The notes: a model not told the origin generated them from the letters alone. Positions 1 to 8,601 are shown, counted from the stretch's first letter. The stretch: 64,000 nucleotides of DNA from Ignavibacteriota bacterium (GCA_016218085.1 JACREY010000021.1:124001-188000), one strand, 5' to 3'. Made by a program: numbers and translations.

Positions 1-1
1 A

Positions 2-1462
2 AAAAACATTCGTGCGAAATATATAAAGCATATAGAAAACCTTTTATTGTTAATCGGATACAAGCCGGATGAAGCAAAAAATGCGGCTAAAGAAATTATG
101 AAACTGGAAACACAGCTTGCAAAATCATCGAGAAAGCTGGAAGAGCTGCGCGACTCCTATGCGAATTACAACAGGAGGACATTTAAGGAGTTATCGGAAA
201 TCACGCCTTCCATCAACTGGAGGGAAGTTTTTAATATTTACGGAGTAAAAAAGACTGACACCGTAATTGTGTGCCAGCCGGAATTTTTTGCAGAGCTGGA
301 AAAGGTCCTGAATGATTACGATATAGATGTATTAAAAGATTACCTGAAATGGAATTTAATCGATGAAACGGCAGGGCTTTTGAGCAATAAATTCAGTGAT
401 GAGCATTTTGATTTTCACGGAAAAGTGCTTTCAGGCACGACGGAGCAAAGGCCGAGATTCAAAAGGGTTCTGGATAACACTAACGACCTGCTGGGTGAGA
501 TACTCGGAATGGAATACGTTCGCATTTACTTTTCACCTGAAGACAAGGCAAGGACAAGGCAAATGGTAGATAATGTATTCGACGCTTTTGCAGAGAGAGT
601 AAGGAATCTGGACTGGATGAGCGAGGAAACAAAGCAGAAAGCACTGTTAAAGCTGGGCACGGTAGACAAGAAAATCGGATACCCCGATAAATGGAAAGAC
701 TATTCAACACTTGAAATTTCACGCAATTCATATTTAACAAATATATTCAACGCAAGGAACTGGGAATTCAAAAAGAACATTGCAAAGATGGACAAGCCCG
801 TGGATAAGACCGAATGGCACATGAATCCGCAGACCTGCAATGCTTATTACAGTTCATCCAATAATGAAATCGTATTACCGGTAGCAATAATGACCGTTCC
901 CGGCAAAAAAATGAGTGAACTCGATGATGCATTTCTTTACGGATACGTTGGAGCGAGTACAATTGGTCACGAACTTACACATGGATTCGATGATGAAGGA
1001 AGGAATTACGATGCAGATGGAAATTTAAAAGGTTGGTGGACAGCGGAAGATTCGGCTAAGTTTGTTTCGAAAGCGCAGAAGCTTGTAGAGCAATTCGATA
1101 ATTTTGTAGTTCTTGAGAATATGCACGTAAACGGTAAAGCGACGCTTGGCGAGAACATTGCCGACCTGGCAGGGCTCGTACTGGGATTTGAAGCTTTGAA
1201 AAAAACGAAGGAATGGCAGGAGAAAAAAGTGATAGGCGGATTCACTGTCGAGCAGAGATATTTTCTAGGTTATGCTTTTTCGTGGGCAGTATATTACAGG
1301 GATGAGCTGCTTGCACGTAGAATTATGACAGATGTACACTCGCCGCCGTTCCTAAGAATAAACGGACCGATGTCGAATTTAAAGGAATTTTACGAAGCAT
1401 TCGGAGTGAAAGAGGGGGATAAATTATACAGACAAGAAAGTGAAAGGGTGAAAATCTGGTAA
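2..1462 (+). CDS. M13 family metalloendopeptidase (neprilysin/PepO-like), 5' end outside window
   Basis: This is a zinc endopeptidase of the M13 family, expected to cut peptides outside the cytoplasm. The reading frame is open to the first bases of the window (codons from base 2), so the TTG at 47 is only the first in-window start codon and the true N-terminus lies upstream. The zinc site HELTH is encoded at 968-982 within GHELTHGFDDEG, and the third ligand is the Glu of ENIADLAG (codon 1151-1153), as the family requires. The C-terminus ends in a Trp-containing tail, as in full-length members. About 487 residues are visible; full proteins have roughly 650-700, so a signal peptide and the start of the N-terminal domain are missing. 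The family call is secure; the substrate is unknown. Confidence 0.95.
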   Translation, partial: KNIRAKYIKHIENLLLLIGYKPDEAKNAAKEIMKLETQLAKSSRKLEELRDSYANYNRRTFKELSEITPSINWREVFNIYGVKKTDTVIVCQPEFFAELEKVLNDYDIDVLKDYLKWNLIDETAGLLSNKFSDEHFDFHGKVLSGTTEQRPRFKRVLDNTNDLLGEILGMEYVRIYFSPEDKARTRQMVDNVFDAFAERVRNLDWMSEETKQKALLKLGTVDKKIGYPDKWKDYSTLEISRNSYLTNIFNARNWEFKKNIAKMDKPVDKTEWHMNPQTCNAYYSSSNNEIVLPVAIMTVPGKKMSELDDAFLYGYVGASTIGHELTHGFDDEGRNYDADGNLKGWWTAEDSAKFVSKAQKLVEQFDNFVVLENMHVNGKATLGENIADLAGLVLGFEALKKTKEWQEKKVIGGFTVEQRYFLGYAFSWAVYYRDELLARRIMTDVHSPPFLRINGPMSNLKEFYEAFGVKEGDKLYRQESERVKIW

Positions 1463-1478
1463 AAGAGCAGAATTCAGA

Positions 1479-1564
1479 AGTTATGAAGTTAAGGAGTTAA
1501 GTATAAAACATTTTGATGTACACTCTATCTAAACTTCTTAACTTCTTTAACTTCTTAACTCCTA
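1479..1564. repeat. 8-9 bp tandem repeats arranged as an inverted pair
   Basis: Three units related to AGTTAAGG (1479-1502) are followed after about 29 bases by four units related to AACTTCTT (1532-1564) in opposite orientation. GGAGTTAAG at 1495-1503 is complemented by CTTAACTCC near 1554-1562. The array could fold as a hairpin downstream of the M13 gene, but it lacks a clean T-run. It resembles the repeat patches at 15414, 19049 and 35174. Confidence 0.6.
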
Positions 1565-1574
1565 AAAAGAAGCA

Positions 1575-1604
1575 TTGAAAAAAAATTTATAATTGCTTAT
1601 TTTG
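1575..1604 (+). promoter_or_regulatory. Bacteroidota-type promoter of tRNA-Met
   Basis: TTG (1575-1577), 20 bases, then TATTTTG (1598-1604), about 17 bases before the mature tRNA 5' end. The geometry is the same as at the other promoters listed in this window. Confidence 0.55.
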
Positions 1605-1621
1605 TATTTCTTTAAAAAGTT

Positions 1622-1695
1622 GCCGGGATAGCTCAGCTGGTTAGAGCGTCGGAATCATAATCCGCAGGTCGAGGGTTCAAATCCCCCTCCCGGTA
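1622..1695 (+). tRNA. tRNA-Met (CAT anticodon)
   Basis: A 74-nt cloverleaf can be drawn by eye: a 7-bp acceptor stem (GCCGGGA with TCCCGGT, G1-U72 wobble), D arm GCTC/GAGC, anticodon loop ATCATAA with CAT, 5-nt variable loop and TTCAAAT T-loop. The discriminator is A, and the 3' CCA is not encoded (CTA follows). Two further non-Watson-Crick positions are seen: 27-43 (U-C) and 50-64 (A-C). A CAT anticodon can also belong to initiator tRNA or to lysidine-modified tRNA-Ile2. The initiator is unlikely because there is no C1-A72 mismatch and no GGG/CCC run in the anticodon stem. Elongator Met is the favoured reading; Ile2 is not excluded. Confidence 0.88.
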
Positions 1696-1697
1696 CT

Positions 1698-1734
1698 AAA
1701 AAACCCCGAAAATCAGAAGATTTCGGGGTTTTTT
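1698..1734 (+). terminator. Rho-independent terminator after tRNA-Met
   Basis: Stem AACCCCGAAA (1702-1711) with TTTCGGGGTT (1721-1730), 9-nt loop, followed by a T-run. A-rich and T-rich flanks make it able to work in both directions, so it may also serve the convergent gene ending at 1763. Confidence 0.85.
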
Positions 1735-1762
1735 ATATTTTAATACAAATTTCAGAATTAGA

Positions 1763-3046
1763 TTATTTCATCAGCACCATTTTTTTTGTTTCTTTAAAAT
1801 CCCCGGCAGTTAAAGAGTAAAAATAAATCCCGCTTGCAAGAGTTGAGCCATCGAATGAAACTTCATATGTTCCAGGTTCTTGTTTTTGGTTAATGAAAGT
1901 TGCAATTTCTTTTCCAAATATGTCGAAGATTTTAAGAAGAACCGGATCCCCGCTTAAAACATGCGGGGATGACAACACTGAAATCCGATATTTAATATTT
2001 GTTGTAGGATTAAAGGGATTCGGGTAGTTCTGATGCAGAACAATTTTTTTTGGAACATTATTCTGATTATTACTTATAAAAGTCGAGCCGGCATTTGTAG
2101 TTTTAAGTATCAGCCCGTCGTAGCCGGTAATCCATCCCGTAAATTCATTTGCGAAGAAAATATCGAAATATGGATTGCCGTTTCCCTGCGAGGCGGTTAT
2201 CCAGTTAACTCCTGCATTAGTGGTTTTGATAAGTTTATATGTTGCAATATCCCACCAGTTGCCGATTGCATAGCCGGTATTAGGATTTACGAAAAATACG
2301 GATTCATACCCGATATATGTACCGAGTCTTTGAGAAATCCAGTTTGCCCCACTGTTGGTTGTGCGTAAAACTGTTTCGCTGTCACAGACAGCATATCCGT
2401 GAAGTGAATCGGTAAAGAAAACCGAAGCAACTCTTAAATGTGTTCCGGAATTAAGGAGTGTATAAGACATTCCGCCGTCGGTAGTTTTCCTAATCATTCC
2501 CGATTTTCCAGCAATAAAACCGCAGCGGTCATTAAGAAAGTACATTGACCAGATATCAACGCCGGTTACATAAAGCTCGTTCCAATTACTTCCGCCATCT
2601 GTTGTTCTCAGATACTTTCCGTCGTAGCCGCCGCAGAAACCTGTAGCGGCATTTGCCATCCACAAAGAGAAAAAATACGAACCCGAAAGCGAATATTGCA
2701 CTGACCAGTTAATTCCTCCGTTAGTGGTTGTAATAATTTTGCTCAGACCCGGGCCGCCCATATAACCGCCGCAAATCCATCCCGTATTAGCATTCAGAAA
2801 ATGGATACCGTTGAAGTAATCATCGGGAGATGTTCCGGTTACCAGCCGATCCCAGTTGAATCCCCCGTTAGTTGTTTTCAGCACGAGGGAGCTGTCGCCG
2901 ATTGCATAGCCGGTATTTTCATTTATCATTCTGATTTTCGATATGAAGCAGTTCGTATTAGTCTGCTGTTGAATCCACTGCGAACGGATTTCACTTTTGA
3001 AAGCAAGTATTAAAAAAATAATTACCGCAAGATTTAACTTTTTCAT
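1763..3046 (-). CDS. T9SS cargo protein with YCF48/BNR-like repeats
   Basis: A secreted repeat protein of about 427 residues. I chose the Met at 3046 because it begins a classical signal peptide (MKKLNLAVIIFLILAF) and because a promoter (3079-3109) lies just upstream; an extension to 3109 would overlap it. The body has about seven repeats of the TTNGGxNW / TTDGG kind, typical of YCF48/BNR beta-propellers. The last 90 or so residues are a T9SS type A sorting domain (LHQNYPNPFNP, LKIFDIFG, SSGIYFYSL-like, KKMVLMK end), so export and surface attachment or release by T9SS is expected. The sorting domain holds an extra stretch encoded by a palindromic DNA element at about 1943-1976. The ligand is unknown. 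Confidence 0.88.
   Translation of the reverse strand: MKKLNLAVIIFLILAFKSEIRSQWIQQQTNTNCFISKIRMINENTGYAIGDSSLVLKTTNGGFNWDRLVTGTSPDDYFNGIHFLNANTGWICGGYMGGPGLSKIITTTNGGINWSVQYSLSGSYFFSLWMANAATGFCGGYDGKYLRTTDGGSNWNELYVTGVDIWSMYFLNDRCGFIAGKSGMIRKTTDGGMSYTLLNSGTHLRVASVFFTDSLHGYAVCDSETVLRTTNSGANWISQRLGTYIGYESVFFVNPNTGYAIGNWWDIATYKLIKTTNAGVNWITASQGNGNPYFDIFFANEFTGWITGYDGLILKTTNAGSTFISNNQNNVPKKIVLHQNYPNPFNPTTNIKYRISVLSSPHVLSGDPVLLKIFDIFGKEIATFINQKQEPGTYEVSFDGSTLASGIYFYSLTAGDFKETKKMVLMK
1943..1976. repeat. In-frame palindromic element inside the sorting domain
   Basis: ATCCCCGC (1946-1953), 9 bases, GCGGGGAT (1963-1970), flanked by GGATCC/GGATGAC-like ends. Read on the coding strand it gives SSPHVLSGDP and lengthens the loop before LKIFD by about eight residues compared with the other sorting domains here. 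It resembles the small palindromic repeats known in other bacteria that insert within genes without breaking the frame. Confidence 0.6.
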
Positions 3047-3078
3047 ATTAGACAGAGAAAAGCGAGGTTTAAATTTTT

Positions 3079-3109
3079 GAAAATTATATATCCCGGATAT
3101 AAAATGCAA
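3079..3109 (-). promoter_or_regulatory. Promoter of the 1763-3046 gene
   Basis: On the minus strand: TTG (3109-3107), 20 bases, TAATTTTC (3086-3079). It matches the TTG-N20-TAnnTTTG form except for the last base, and lies 33 bases upstream of the chosen start. Confidence 0.45.
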
Positions 3110-3130
3110 TTCAGGACGAATTTTGATAAA

Positions 3131-3161
3131 TTGAATTTCAGGGATTTATTAGTTATGTTTA
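3131..3161 (+). promoter_or_regulatory. Promoter of the small lipoprotein gene
   Basis: TTG (3131-3133), 20 bases, TATGTTTA (3154-3161). The start codon is at 3174, so the leader would be very short. Confidence 0.45.
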
Positions 3162-3173
3162 ATACTCAGTGAA

Positions 3174-3623
3174 ATGAAGAAGTTATTATTATTAATATTG
3201 CTTCCGATAATTTTTTATTCAAACGGGTGCTTCACTTATTATAATGTAAGCGAGAGGCCGGATTCACTGAACCTGAATGACGGGAGGTATTACAGGATAC
3301 AGAAGCTTTTTTATATTAAAGGATTTTATGAAAATGTCGAAGACACGGATATAGACTATTACGAAAAATTCGGAAATGCCAAAAGAGTTCTTGTTTACAC
3401 AAAATATGATTCAACCCGGGACAGGAACAATCCCGGGGAATTCAAAATCAGCAAATCAAAAAAAATCATTCCGCTCGACAGTTTAAATGCCCTTATCATT
3501 GAGAGGAAGAAGAACGACCTGAAGAGTTCGCTGATTACCGGACTGATAATAGTTACCTCAGTGGTTGTTTTATACATGATTTCATTTTCAATTGCCTTGC
3601 ACAGTGGAAAATTCCACATCTGA
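3174..3623 (+). CDS. Hypothetical lipoprotein with C-terminal membrane segment
   Basis: 149 residues, not assigned to a family. The N-terminus is a lipoprotein signal (MKKLLLLILLPII, then FYSNGC with Cys19 as the likely lipidated residue). The middle is Tyr- and Asp-rich with no motif I recognise. Residues about 118-140 (SLITGLIIVTSVVVLYMISF) form one hydrophobic helix, unusual after a lipid anchor. It stands alone between a cargo gene on the other strand and the CHAD gene 65 bases downstream. Confidence 0.75.
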   Translation: MKKLLLLILLPIIFYSNGCFTYYNVSERPDSLNLNDGRYYRIQKLFYIKGFYENVEDTDIDYYEKFGNAKRVLVYTKYDSTRDRNNPGEFKISKSKKIIPLDSLNALIIERKKNDLKSSLITGLIIVTSVVVLYMISFSIALHSGKFHI

Positions 3624-3688
3624 AAAATTTAACATACTCTTAATACTCTCTCAATATTTTTATTCGTTTTTATTATTTATATTACAGT

Positions 3689-4696
3689 ATGGCAAAAGCA
3701 TTTGAAATAGAGGGATTCGATGTAAACGACGGCATACGTGAATGCCTGTTGAAGCTTTTCAGGGCCAAGACGGATGAAATGTATTTTTATTACGACCAGT
3801 TATTCGACAACAGGGATATTGAGATACTTCACTCAGCACGCGTTTCATCGAGGAGGCTGCTTGCGCTGTTCAAGGTATTCAGGCCTGTTTTCCCACAGAA
3901 GAAATTCTTAAAGATATACAGTCCTTTATATAATTTCAAAAATATTTTAGGTCCGGTAAGGGAAAACGACGTCCTGCTTAAAATGATCGGTGATTACATA
4001 TCAGGATATGCCCAGCAGGATGTCAAGGCATTAATGCTTTTTTTTGCAAAACTGAAGAACGACAATATTTCGGCAAGAGCCCGGCTGTTCAGGAACAAGG
4101 AGTTGGTGAACTTCGCAGGGCACAGGGAAAAGCTGGATGCTTTTTTTGAAAAGCATCTTCTGAACCTGAAAAAAGATACAAACCTGATAGACATTGGTCT
4201 GAGCTTTAAAGAAAACGCCATTCTGGTTTTACCGCACCTTTATGAAAACGTGAAGAAGCATCAAGACAAGGTTCACAACCATCCGAGGAACAAGGTTCTC
4301 TTGCACAAGATGAGAATCAAGGCAAAGCCTCTGAGATACACGATGGAGTTTTACCTCAAGGCATTCGGTGATGAATTCAGAAACTGCTATGAAGAGATAA
4401 AGTCATTTGTAGAAAAAACCGGAGACATACACGATGCCGATGTAATAACCGAACACGTTATGAATTACCTCAAAGAGCTGAGGATATTCAACGACACGCA
4501 GAAAGGGAGAAAAGAAAAGATATCAACAAAATCACTAAGAGAATACCTCGGAATACTCAAAAGTACAAGAAAGGAAAGATTCAACGAAGTGTCTGCCATT
4601 TTAAATAAGTGGGAAGACGACGATTTCGGAATCCGACTGGAAAATACGATGCAGTCAGTTCAGATATGTGAAAATAATATCTGTCCTAAGCCATAA
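3689..4696 (+). CDS. CHAD domain-containing protein
   Basis: A 335-residue, almost wholly helical protein. The first half carries the CHAD signature ILHSARVSSRRLLALFKVF near residues 49-67, with the conserved His and Arg cluster; the second half repeats it (LHKMRIKAKPLRYTMEFY). The CHAD family is known to bind inorganic polyphosphate through these basic residues; an enzymatic role has not been established for stand-alone members. No signal peptide is present, so it should be cytoplasmic. No CYTH or polyphosphate kinase gene lies next to it. Binding of polyphosphate here is inferred from the family. Confidence 0.88.
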   Translation: MAKAFEIEGFDVNDGIRECLLKLFRAKTDEMYFYYDQLFDNRDIEILHSARVSSRRLLALFKVFRPVFPQKKFLKIYSPLYNFKNILGPVRENDVLLKMIGDYISGYAQQDVKALMLFFAKLKNDNISARARLFRNKELVNFAGHREKLDAFFEKHLLNLKKDTNLIDIGLSFKENAILVLPHLYENVKKHQDKVHNHPRNKVLLHKMRIKAKPLRYTMEFYLKAFGDEFRNCYEEIKSFVEKTGDIHDADVITEHVMNYLKELRIFNDTQKGRKEKISTKSLREYLGILKSTRKERFNEVSAILNKWEDDDFGIRLENTMQSVQICENNICPKP

Positions 4697-4706
4697 GCAT
4701 AAAAAA

Positions 4707-4738
4707 AAAGTGCAGTAAAGATTTCTCTACTGCACTTT
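4707..4738. terminator. Bidirectional terminator between convergent genes
   Basis: AAAGTGCAGTA (4707-4717), 10-nt loop, TACTGCACTTT (4728-4738). It has an A-run on the left and a T-rich right flank, and lies between the CHAD gene and the protease gene that meet here. Confidence 0.75.
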
Positions 4739-4761
4739 CGTTTAACTTAAAAACACCGATA

Positions 4762-7650
4762 TTATTTTACAAGAACCATTCTCTTAATATCAGAATAGGA
4801 ATTTGTAGTCATTCTGTAGAAATAAATTCCGCTTGACAGTCCCGATCCGTCGAAACTGAATTCATAATATCCTGCACTCAGTTTTTCATTCACGAGAGTC
4901 ATAATTTCCCTTCCGAGGACATCGTATATTTTAATATTAACAATTTCGTTTTTCGGAATTGCAAAATTAATCTTTGTTACGGGGTTAAACGGATTCGGAT
5001 AGTTCTGCATCAGTTCATATTTTTTGGGGATAATATCGGAAATCTGCTGTATGCCAACGGAGGCATATTTTGTTTTTGCGATATTAACATTATTAATAAG
5101 GTCGCCAAGGTTATTACCTTTAACAATTGCGAATCCGAGCCTAATGGTCTGATTTGCCGCAATTGTAAGAGGACCTGCAGAAAGTGTAAATGCATTACCG
5201 CCCGGACCAATTGAATCGCTGGCAATACCACTGCTGAGTGTTGACCACTTTTCCGCAGTTGTGAAGCCGTTAATTATATCAAGGAATGCCATTGGTTTGA
5301 AGTTCACAGTAACATCCGTATTCATCATTGCAATACCAAGATAAGGATTGGGATCAGACTGTTTATATGAATAACCGACTTTTGACGTCGAATTATAACA
5401 AGAAATATTTCCCGCTAAAGGATTAATACCTGTCGGCTGGAAGAAAGTGAATATTCCCGCATAAAGGTTACTAAGCGAAGTTGAATTTGTATTTTTAATT
5501 GTGTACCTGATAAGAATATAATTCGAATCGTTTGCGCCTGTAAATGCAAAGCTTTCCTGAGTAACTTCCACGCCAATTTTATTAGAGCCTGCACCGTTGT
5601 CGTTGAATTTTCCATTTCCGTCCTGGGCTGAAATTATTCCCGGGAATGTCATAGTATAGGTATTCAGAGCTACGAAATCAGTATCGGAAAAGTTTGCCGG
5701 CGACTGTTCCCTTCTGCTGACGTCGGATACTTTTGTATTGCTGACGCCAATCATAAGGCCTGCTTCATAAATCTGGTTATTTATTCCATTGCCCAGTAAA
5801 AGTCCTGTGCCGTAATTCTGTGCTTTTTTTCCAATAGCACCGTCGCTTGTGAGTGCAAGTTTCAGATTATTTCTGTTATGAGTTGCAAATCCCTGTCTGA
5901 ACCTGACTGTAATGGTATTCGCGGCATTATCCGAATAGCAGGAAGCGGAACCTGAAACTTTCAATACGACATCCCTGTCTAACGGGCAGGTGGATTTTGC
6001 TTTTACCTTAAAAGTATTTGCATAAGTTGTGCTAAACGTTCCGTATGCCGGGATGCTTCCGATGTAAACAGAATCCTGTACTATTTCGACATTAGGATCG
6101 GTTGTAGTCAGTCTGATTGAGGCATTCGTACCTGCTACGTAAGTATTTTTAAAGGAGAAAGCAATGGGTATTACTTCATTGACGTCATAGACTTTATCAT
6201 TATTTCCGTAAATGGAGTCATTATGCATGCTGGAAGTAATTTTTATTATTGGGAAATCCGAAAGGCACTTGTATGCATTCACTCTGCCTGTTCCAAGCAT
6301 ACCAAGGTATGTCGGATTCAAATCATAAATACTATCAACACCAAGCTTAAGTCTATCCACTACCTGAGCCGGAGTCCAGGACGAATACTTTGAGCGAATT
6401 AAAGCGACCGTACCGGAAGTAATGGGAGCTGACATCGAAGTACCGCTGAAATTCGTATAATTATTATCAAATACGGTGCTGAGAATCGATTCACCCGGAG
6501 CAGAAACATCAACATCTGTGTGGAAATTCGAGAATGTTGTTTTCACGTCGCTTGAATTTGTTGCCGCAACAGAAACAACATTAGTATAAGATGCCGGATA
6601 TCTTTGCCAGTTCTGACCAATTCCGTTTGCATCACCGTTTCCGGCCGATGCGCAGATGACCGTACCGTTTGCCCAGGCATTATTCATAACAGTCTGCGAA
6701 TAGGAACTGAAATAAGAGCTTCCGTAGCTGCAATTTATAACTTTAGCACCGTTCTGGTAGCAATAAACAACGCCTGCATCTGTATTATAGAGAGATGATT
6801 CCGGGTTTGAATCGTCTGTATGTTTTGAAATCAGAAGTTTAACTTTAAAACCGATTCCCCCGCCGTGAACTCCGTTATTTGAGACCTGGGAAGCGCAGCC
6901 GCTAACGTGGGAGCCGTGGTTATTACCGCTGGGCATTATATTCGGGTCATTATCGCCAGCGTAAAAATCCCATCCTCTCCAATCATCTATAAATCCATTT
7001 CCATCATCATCCATTCCGTTGATGGGGTCTGTATACCTGATTTTAATATTTGCCTGTAAATCGGGATGGTCCATATCCGAACCTGAATCCACAATTCCGA
7101 TAACAATATTTGTATCGCCCTGGCTCTGGTCCCAAGCCTGATAAGAATTGATTTTACTGATATGCCACTGTGCAGCAATGTTCGGGTCATTTGGGATAAA
7201 ATCAGCTTTATATACGAATGAGGGTTCAGACCAGTCAAGCAAATCCGAAAATTGTTTTTTAAGGTCATTTGCAAAATCCATCGGGTCAACTGTTTTTTCG
7301 AAAACTATCTGGTAAATTTTTGCAAGTTCCTCGTCTCCGATTTTTCTTTTGGAAAGATTCGGATTAAGGGGGTGTTTCTGTTCGATTTTGCTTATACTGT
7401 AAGCAGAAATAAATGCATCCAGATTATTTATACCGAATTTACCGTATCCGGACTGAGAAACTGCATCTTTGAATTTAATATTAATTTTTCCGACTTCATA
7501 GAAAGCATCAGCGCCTTTCTGAATCACCTTTCCGTTTAAGATTTTAAATCCGCCGTTATCCCTGAAACTCAAGAACGGAAAACTCAACAGTACAACGGCT
7601 AAAAGCAAAATACCCTGTCCAAGTATTTTATTCTTAATAATTTTGCTCAT
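4762..7650 (-). CDS. Subtilisin-like (S8) serine protease, T9SS cargo
   Basis: A 962-residue secreted protease. Residues 1-29 are a signal peptide (hydrophobic core GILLLAVVLLSFPFL). The S8 catalytic triad is present: Asp188 in VIGIVDSGSDMDHPD, His245 in NNHGSHVSG and Ser405 in FSGTSMSAP; the oxyanion Asn lies in the ASAGNGD segment near 335. Residues 30-160 look like a propeptide. After residue 460 come beta-rich accessory domains of no obvious family. The end (LMQNYPNPFNP ... IKRMVLVK) is a T9SS type A sorting domain. Expected role: extracellular or surface-bound protein breakdown. An Asp-rich stretch (DPINGMDDDGNGFIDD) between Asp188 and His245 looks calcium-binding. Confidence 0.96.
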   Translation of the reverse strand: MSKIIKNKILGQGILLLAVVLLSFPFLSFRDNGGFKILNGKVIQKGADAFYEVGKINIKFKDAVSQSGYGKFGINNLDAFISAYSISKIEQKHPLNPNLSKRKIGDEELAKIYQIVFEKTVDPMDFANDLKKQFSDLLDWSEPSFVYKADFIPNDPNIAAQWHISKINSYQAWDQSQGDTNIVIGIVDSGSDMDHPDLQANIKIRYTDPINGMDDDGNGFIDDWRGWDFYAGDNDPNIMPSGNNHGSHVSGCASQVSNNGVHGGGIGFKVKLLISKHTDDSNPESSLYNTDAGVVYCYQNGAKVINCSYGSSYFSSYSQTVMNNAWANGTVICASAGNGDANGIGQNWQRYPASYTNVVSVAATNSSDVKTTFSNFHTDVDVSAPGESILSTVFDNNYTNFSGTSMSAPITSGTVALIRSKYSSWTPAQVVDRLKLGVDSIYDLNPTYLGMLGTGRVNAYKCLSDFPIIKITSSMHNDSIYGNNDKVYDVNEVIPIAFSFKNTYVAGTNASIRLTTTDPNVEIVQDSVYIGSIPAYGTFSTTYANTFKVKAKSTCPLDRDVVLKVSGSASCYSDNAANTITVRFRQGFATHNRNNLKLALTSDGAIGKKAQNYGTGLLLGNGINNQIYEAGLMIGVSNTKVSDVSRREQSPANFSDTDFVALNTYTMTFPGIISAQDGNGKFNDNGAGSNKIGVEVTQESFAFTGANDSNYILIRYTIKNTNSTSLSNLYAGIFTFFQPTGINPLAGNISCYNSTSKVGYSYKQSDPNPYLGIAMMNTDVTVNFKPMAFLDIINGFTTAEKWSTLSSGIASDSIGPGGNAFTLSAGPLTIAANQTIRLGFAIVKGNNLGDLINNVNIAKTKYASVGIQQISDIIPKKYELMQNYPNPFNPVTKINFAIPKNEIVNIKIYDVLGREIMTLVNEKLSAGYYEFSFDGSGLSSGIYFYRMTTNSYSDIKRMVLVK

Positions 7651-7686
7651 TTGCTTAGAAAATTAAATTTGAAAATGTTTATTAAT

Positions 7687-7717
7687 CAAAAATAAAACTG
7701 CTATCTCACAAATTCAA
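7687..7717 (-). promoter_or_regulatory. Promoter of the S8 protease gene
   Basis: On the minus strand: TTG (7717-7715), 20 bases, TATTTTTG (7694-7687), a near-perfect TAnnTTTG box, 37 bases before the start codon. Confidence 0.55.
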
Positions 7718-7911
7718 TATAAAACAAAAATATAAATTCAGATATAAACTGTGCTTTTTATATATATTTAGGGAATTCAATACAGTGTTATACTATTTTC
7801 AGCAGTCATATTTTTAAAGGATGCAACATTTTTCTCATTAAATCCGTAATTAATTTTAAGACACCATAGGAAATTTTTACAAAAATTTATCGCGATAATT
7901 GATTTTTTTCA

Positions 7912-7942
7912 TTGACTCATTAATCCATTATTGCTATTTTGG
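7912..7942 (+). promoter_or_regulatory. Promoter of the tetR-RND efflux operon
   Basis: TTGACT (7912-7917) and TATTTT (7935-7940) are 17 bases apart. In the Bacteroidota reading this is TTG-N20-TATTTTGG. The operator starts on the last two bases of the -7 box. Confidence 0.65.
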
Positions 7943-7968
7943 AAACTAAATAAACGGAAATAGTTTCC
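7941..7968. promoter_or_regulatory. Operator palindrome for the TetR-type repressor
   Basis: GGAAACTA (7941-7948) and TAGTTTCC (7961-7968) are perfect inverted arms separated by 12 bases. They overlap the -7 box and the expected transcription start, 12 bases before the tetR start codon. This position suits repression by the gene's own product. Confidence 0.75.
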
Positions 7969-7979
7969 AACGAACAAAG

Positions 7980-8597
7980 ATGAAAGAAAAAGAACTTATT
8001 ATAAAATACGCAGGAAAAAGATTTTACGATGAGGGTTTTCATAAAATCTCAATGGACGAAATTGCCTCAGGTCTGAGGATGAGCAAGAAAACGATTTACA
8101 AGCATTTCCCTACGAAGGACAACCTTATAGAATCACTTATCGATTACGAATGCGAATATCACCTAATAAAGGAAGTTGCCATTCTCGGCCAGAAGATAGG
8201 CGTGATAAAAATGATACTTCAGATGATTGAATTCAACCTCGGCGATTTATCGAAGTACAGCGAAAAATGGATACAGGACCTTCAGAACCTGAAGCCCGAA
8301 CTCTGGGATAAATATCTTCAGTTCAAGCACAACAAGCACGATACATATTTCAAAAAACTGATGGCACAAGGAAGGAAGGAAAAGCTGATAAAAGATATTC
8401 CGCTCGAACTGATATTATCAGGAATAGAATCAATTGTAAAGAATGTGCTTCACTCCGATTTTCTCGTCCGAAACAATCTTTCGATAAACCAGGCACTTAA
8501 CTATTCAATAGACATTCTCGTGAGCGGAATTCTCACGGAAAAAGGCAATAAAATATACAGAAAAGAAAAGAAATTATTAAAATTATTTAAAAAGTGA
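7980..8597 (+). CDS. TetR/AcrR family transcriptional regulator
   Basis: 205 residues. The N-terminal helix-turn-helix is clear (MDEIASGLRMSKKTIYKHFPTKDNL, about residues 24-48), with the usual recognition-helix sequence KKTIYKHF. The C-terminal ligand domain is divergent, as is normal. It is the first gene of a four-gene run (4 bases to the TolC gene), and a palindrome sits on its own promoter, so it probably represses itself and the efflux genes until an inducer binds. The inducer is unknown. The start at 7980 follows an A-rich leader with no strong ribosome-binding sequence. Confidence 0.93.
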   Translation: MKEKELIIKYAGKRFYDEGFHKISMDEIASGLRMSKKTIYKHFPTKDNLIESLIDYECEYHLIKEVAILGQKIGVIKMILQMIEFNLGDLSKYSEKWIQDLQNLKPELWDKYLQFKHNKHDTYFKKLMAQGRKEKLIKDIPLELILSGIESIVKNVLHSDFLVRNNLSINQALNYSIDILVSGILTEKGNKIYRKEKKLLKLFKK

Positions 8598-8601
8598 CAA
8601 A

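Larger units (their letters stand above)
7651..7979. other. Divergent intergenic region, protease / tetR
   Basis: 329 AT-rich bases. It contains the leftward protease promoter (7687-7717) and the rightward tetR promoter and operator (7912-7968). Nothing else convincing is seen between 7720 and 7910. Confidence 0.7.

Noticed and set aside
480-1245. Minus-strand open frames inside the M13 gene and similar antisense frames across the window
   Set aside because: They lie opposite well-supported genes and show no domain or signal of their own.
1479-1564. Possible CRISPR-like array
   Set aside because: Units are 8-9 bp without spacers; no cas genes anywhere in the window.
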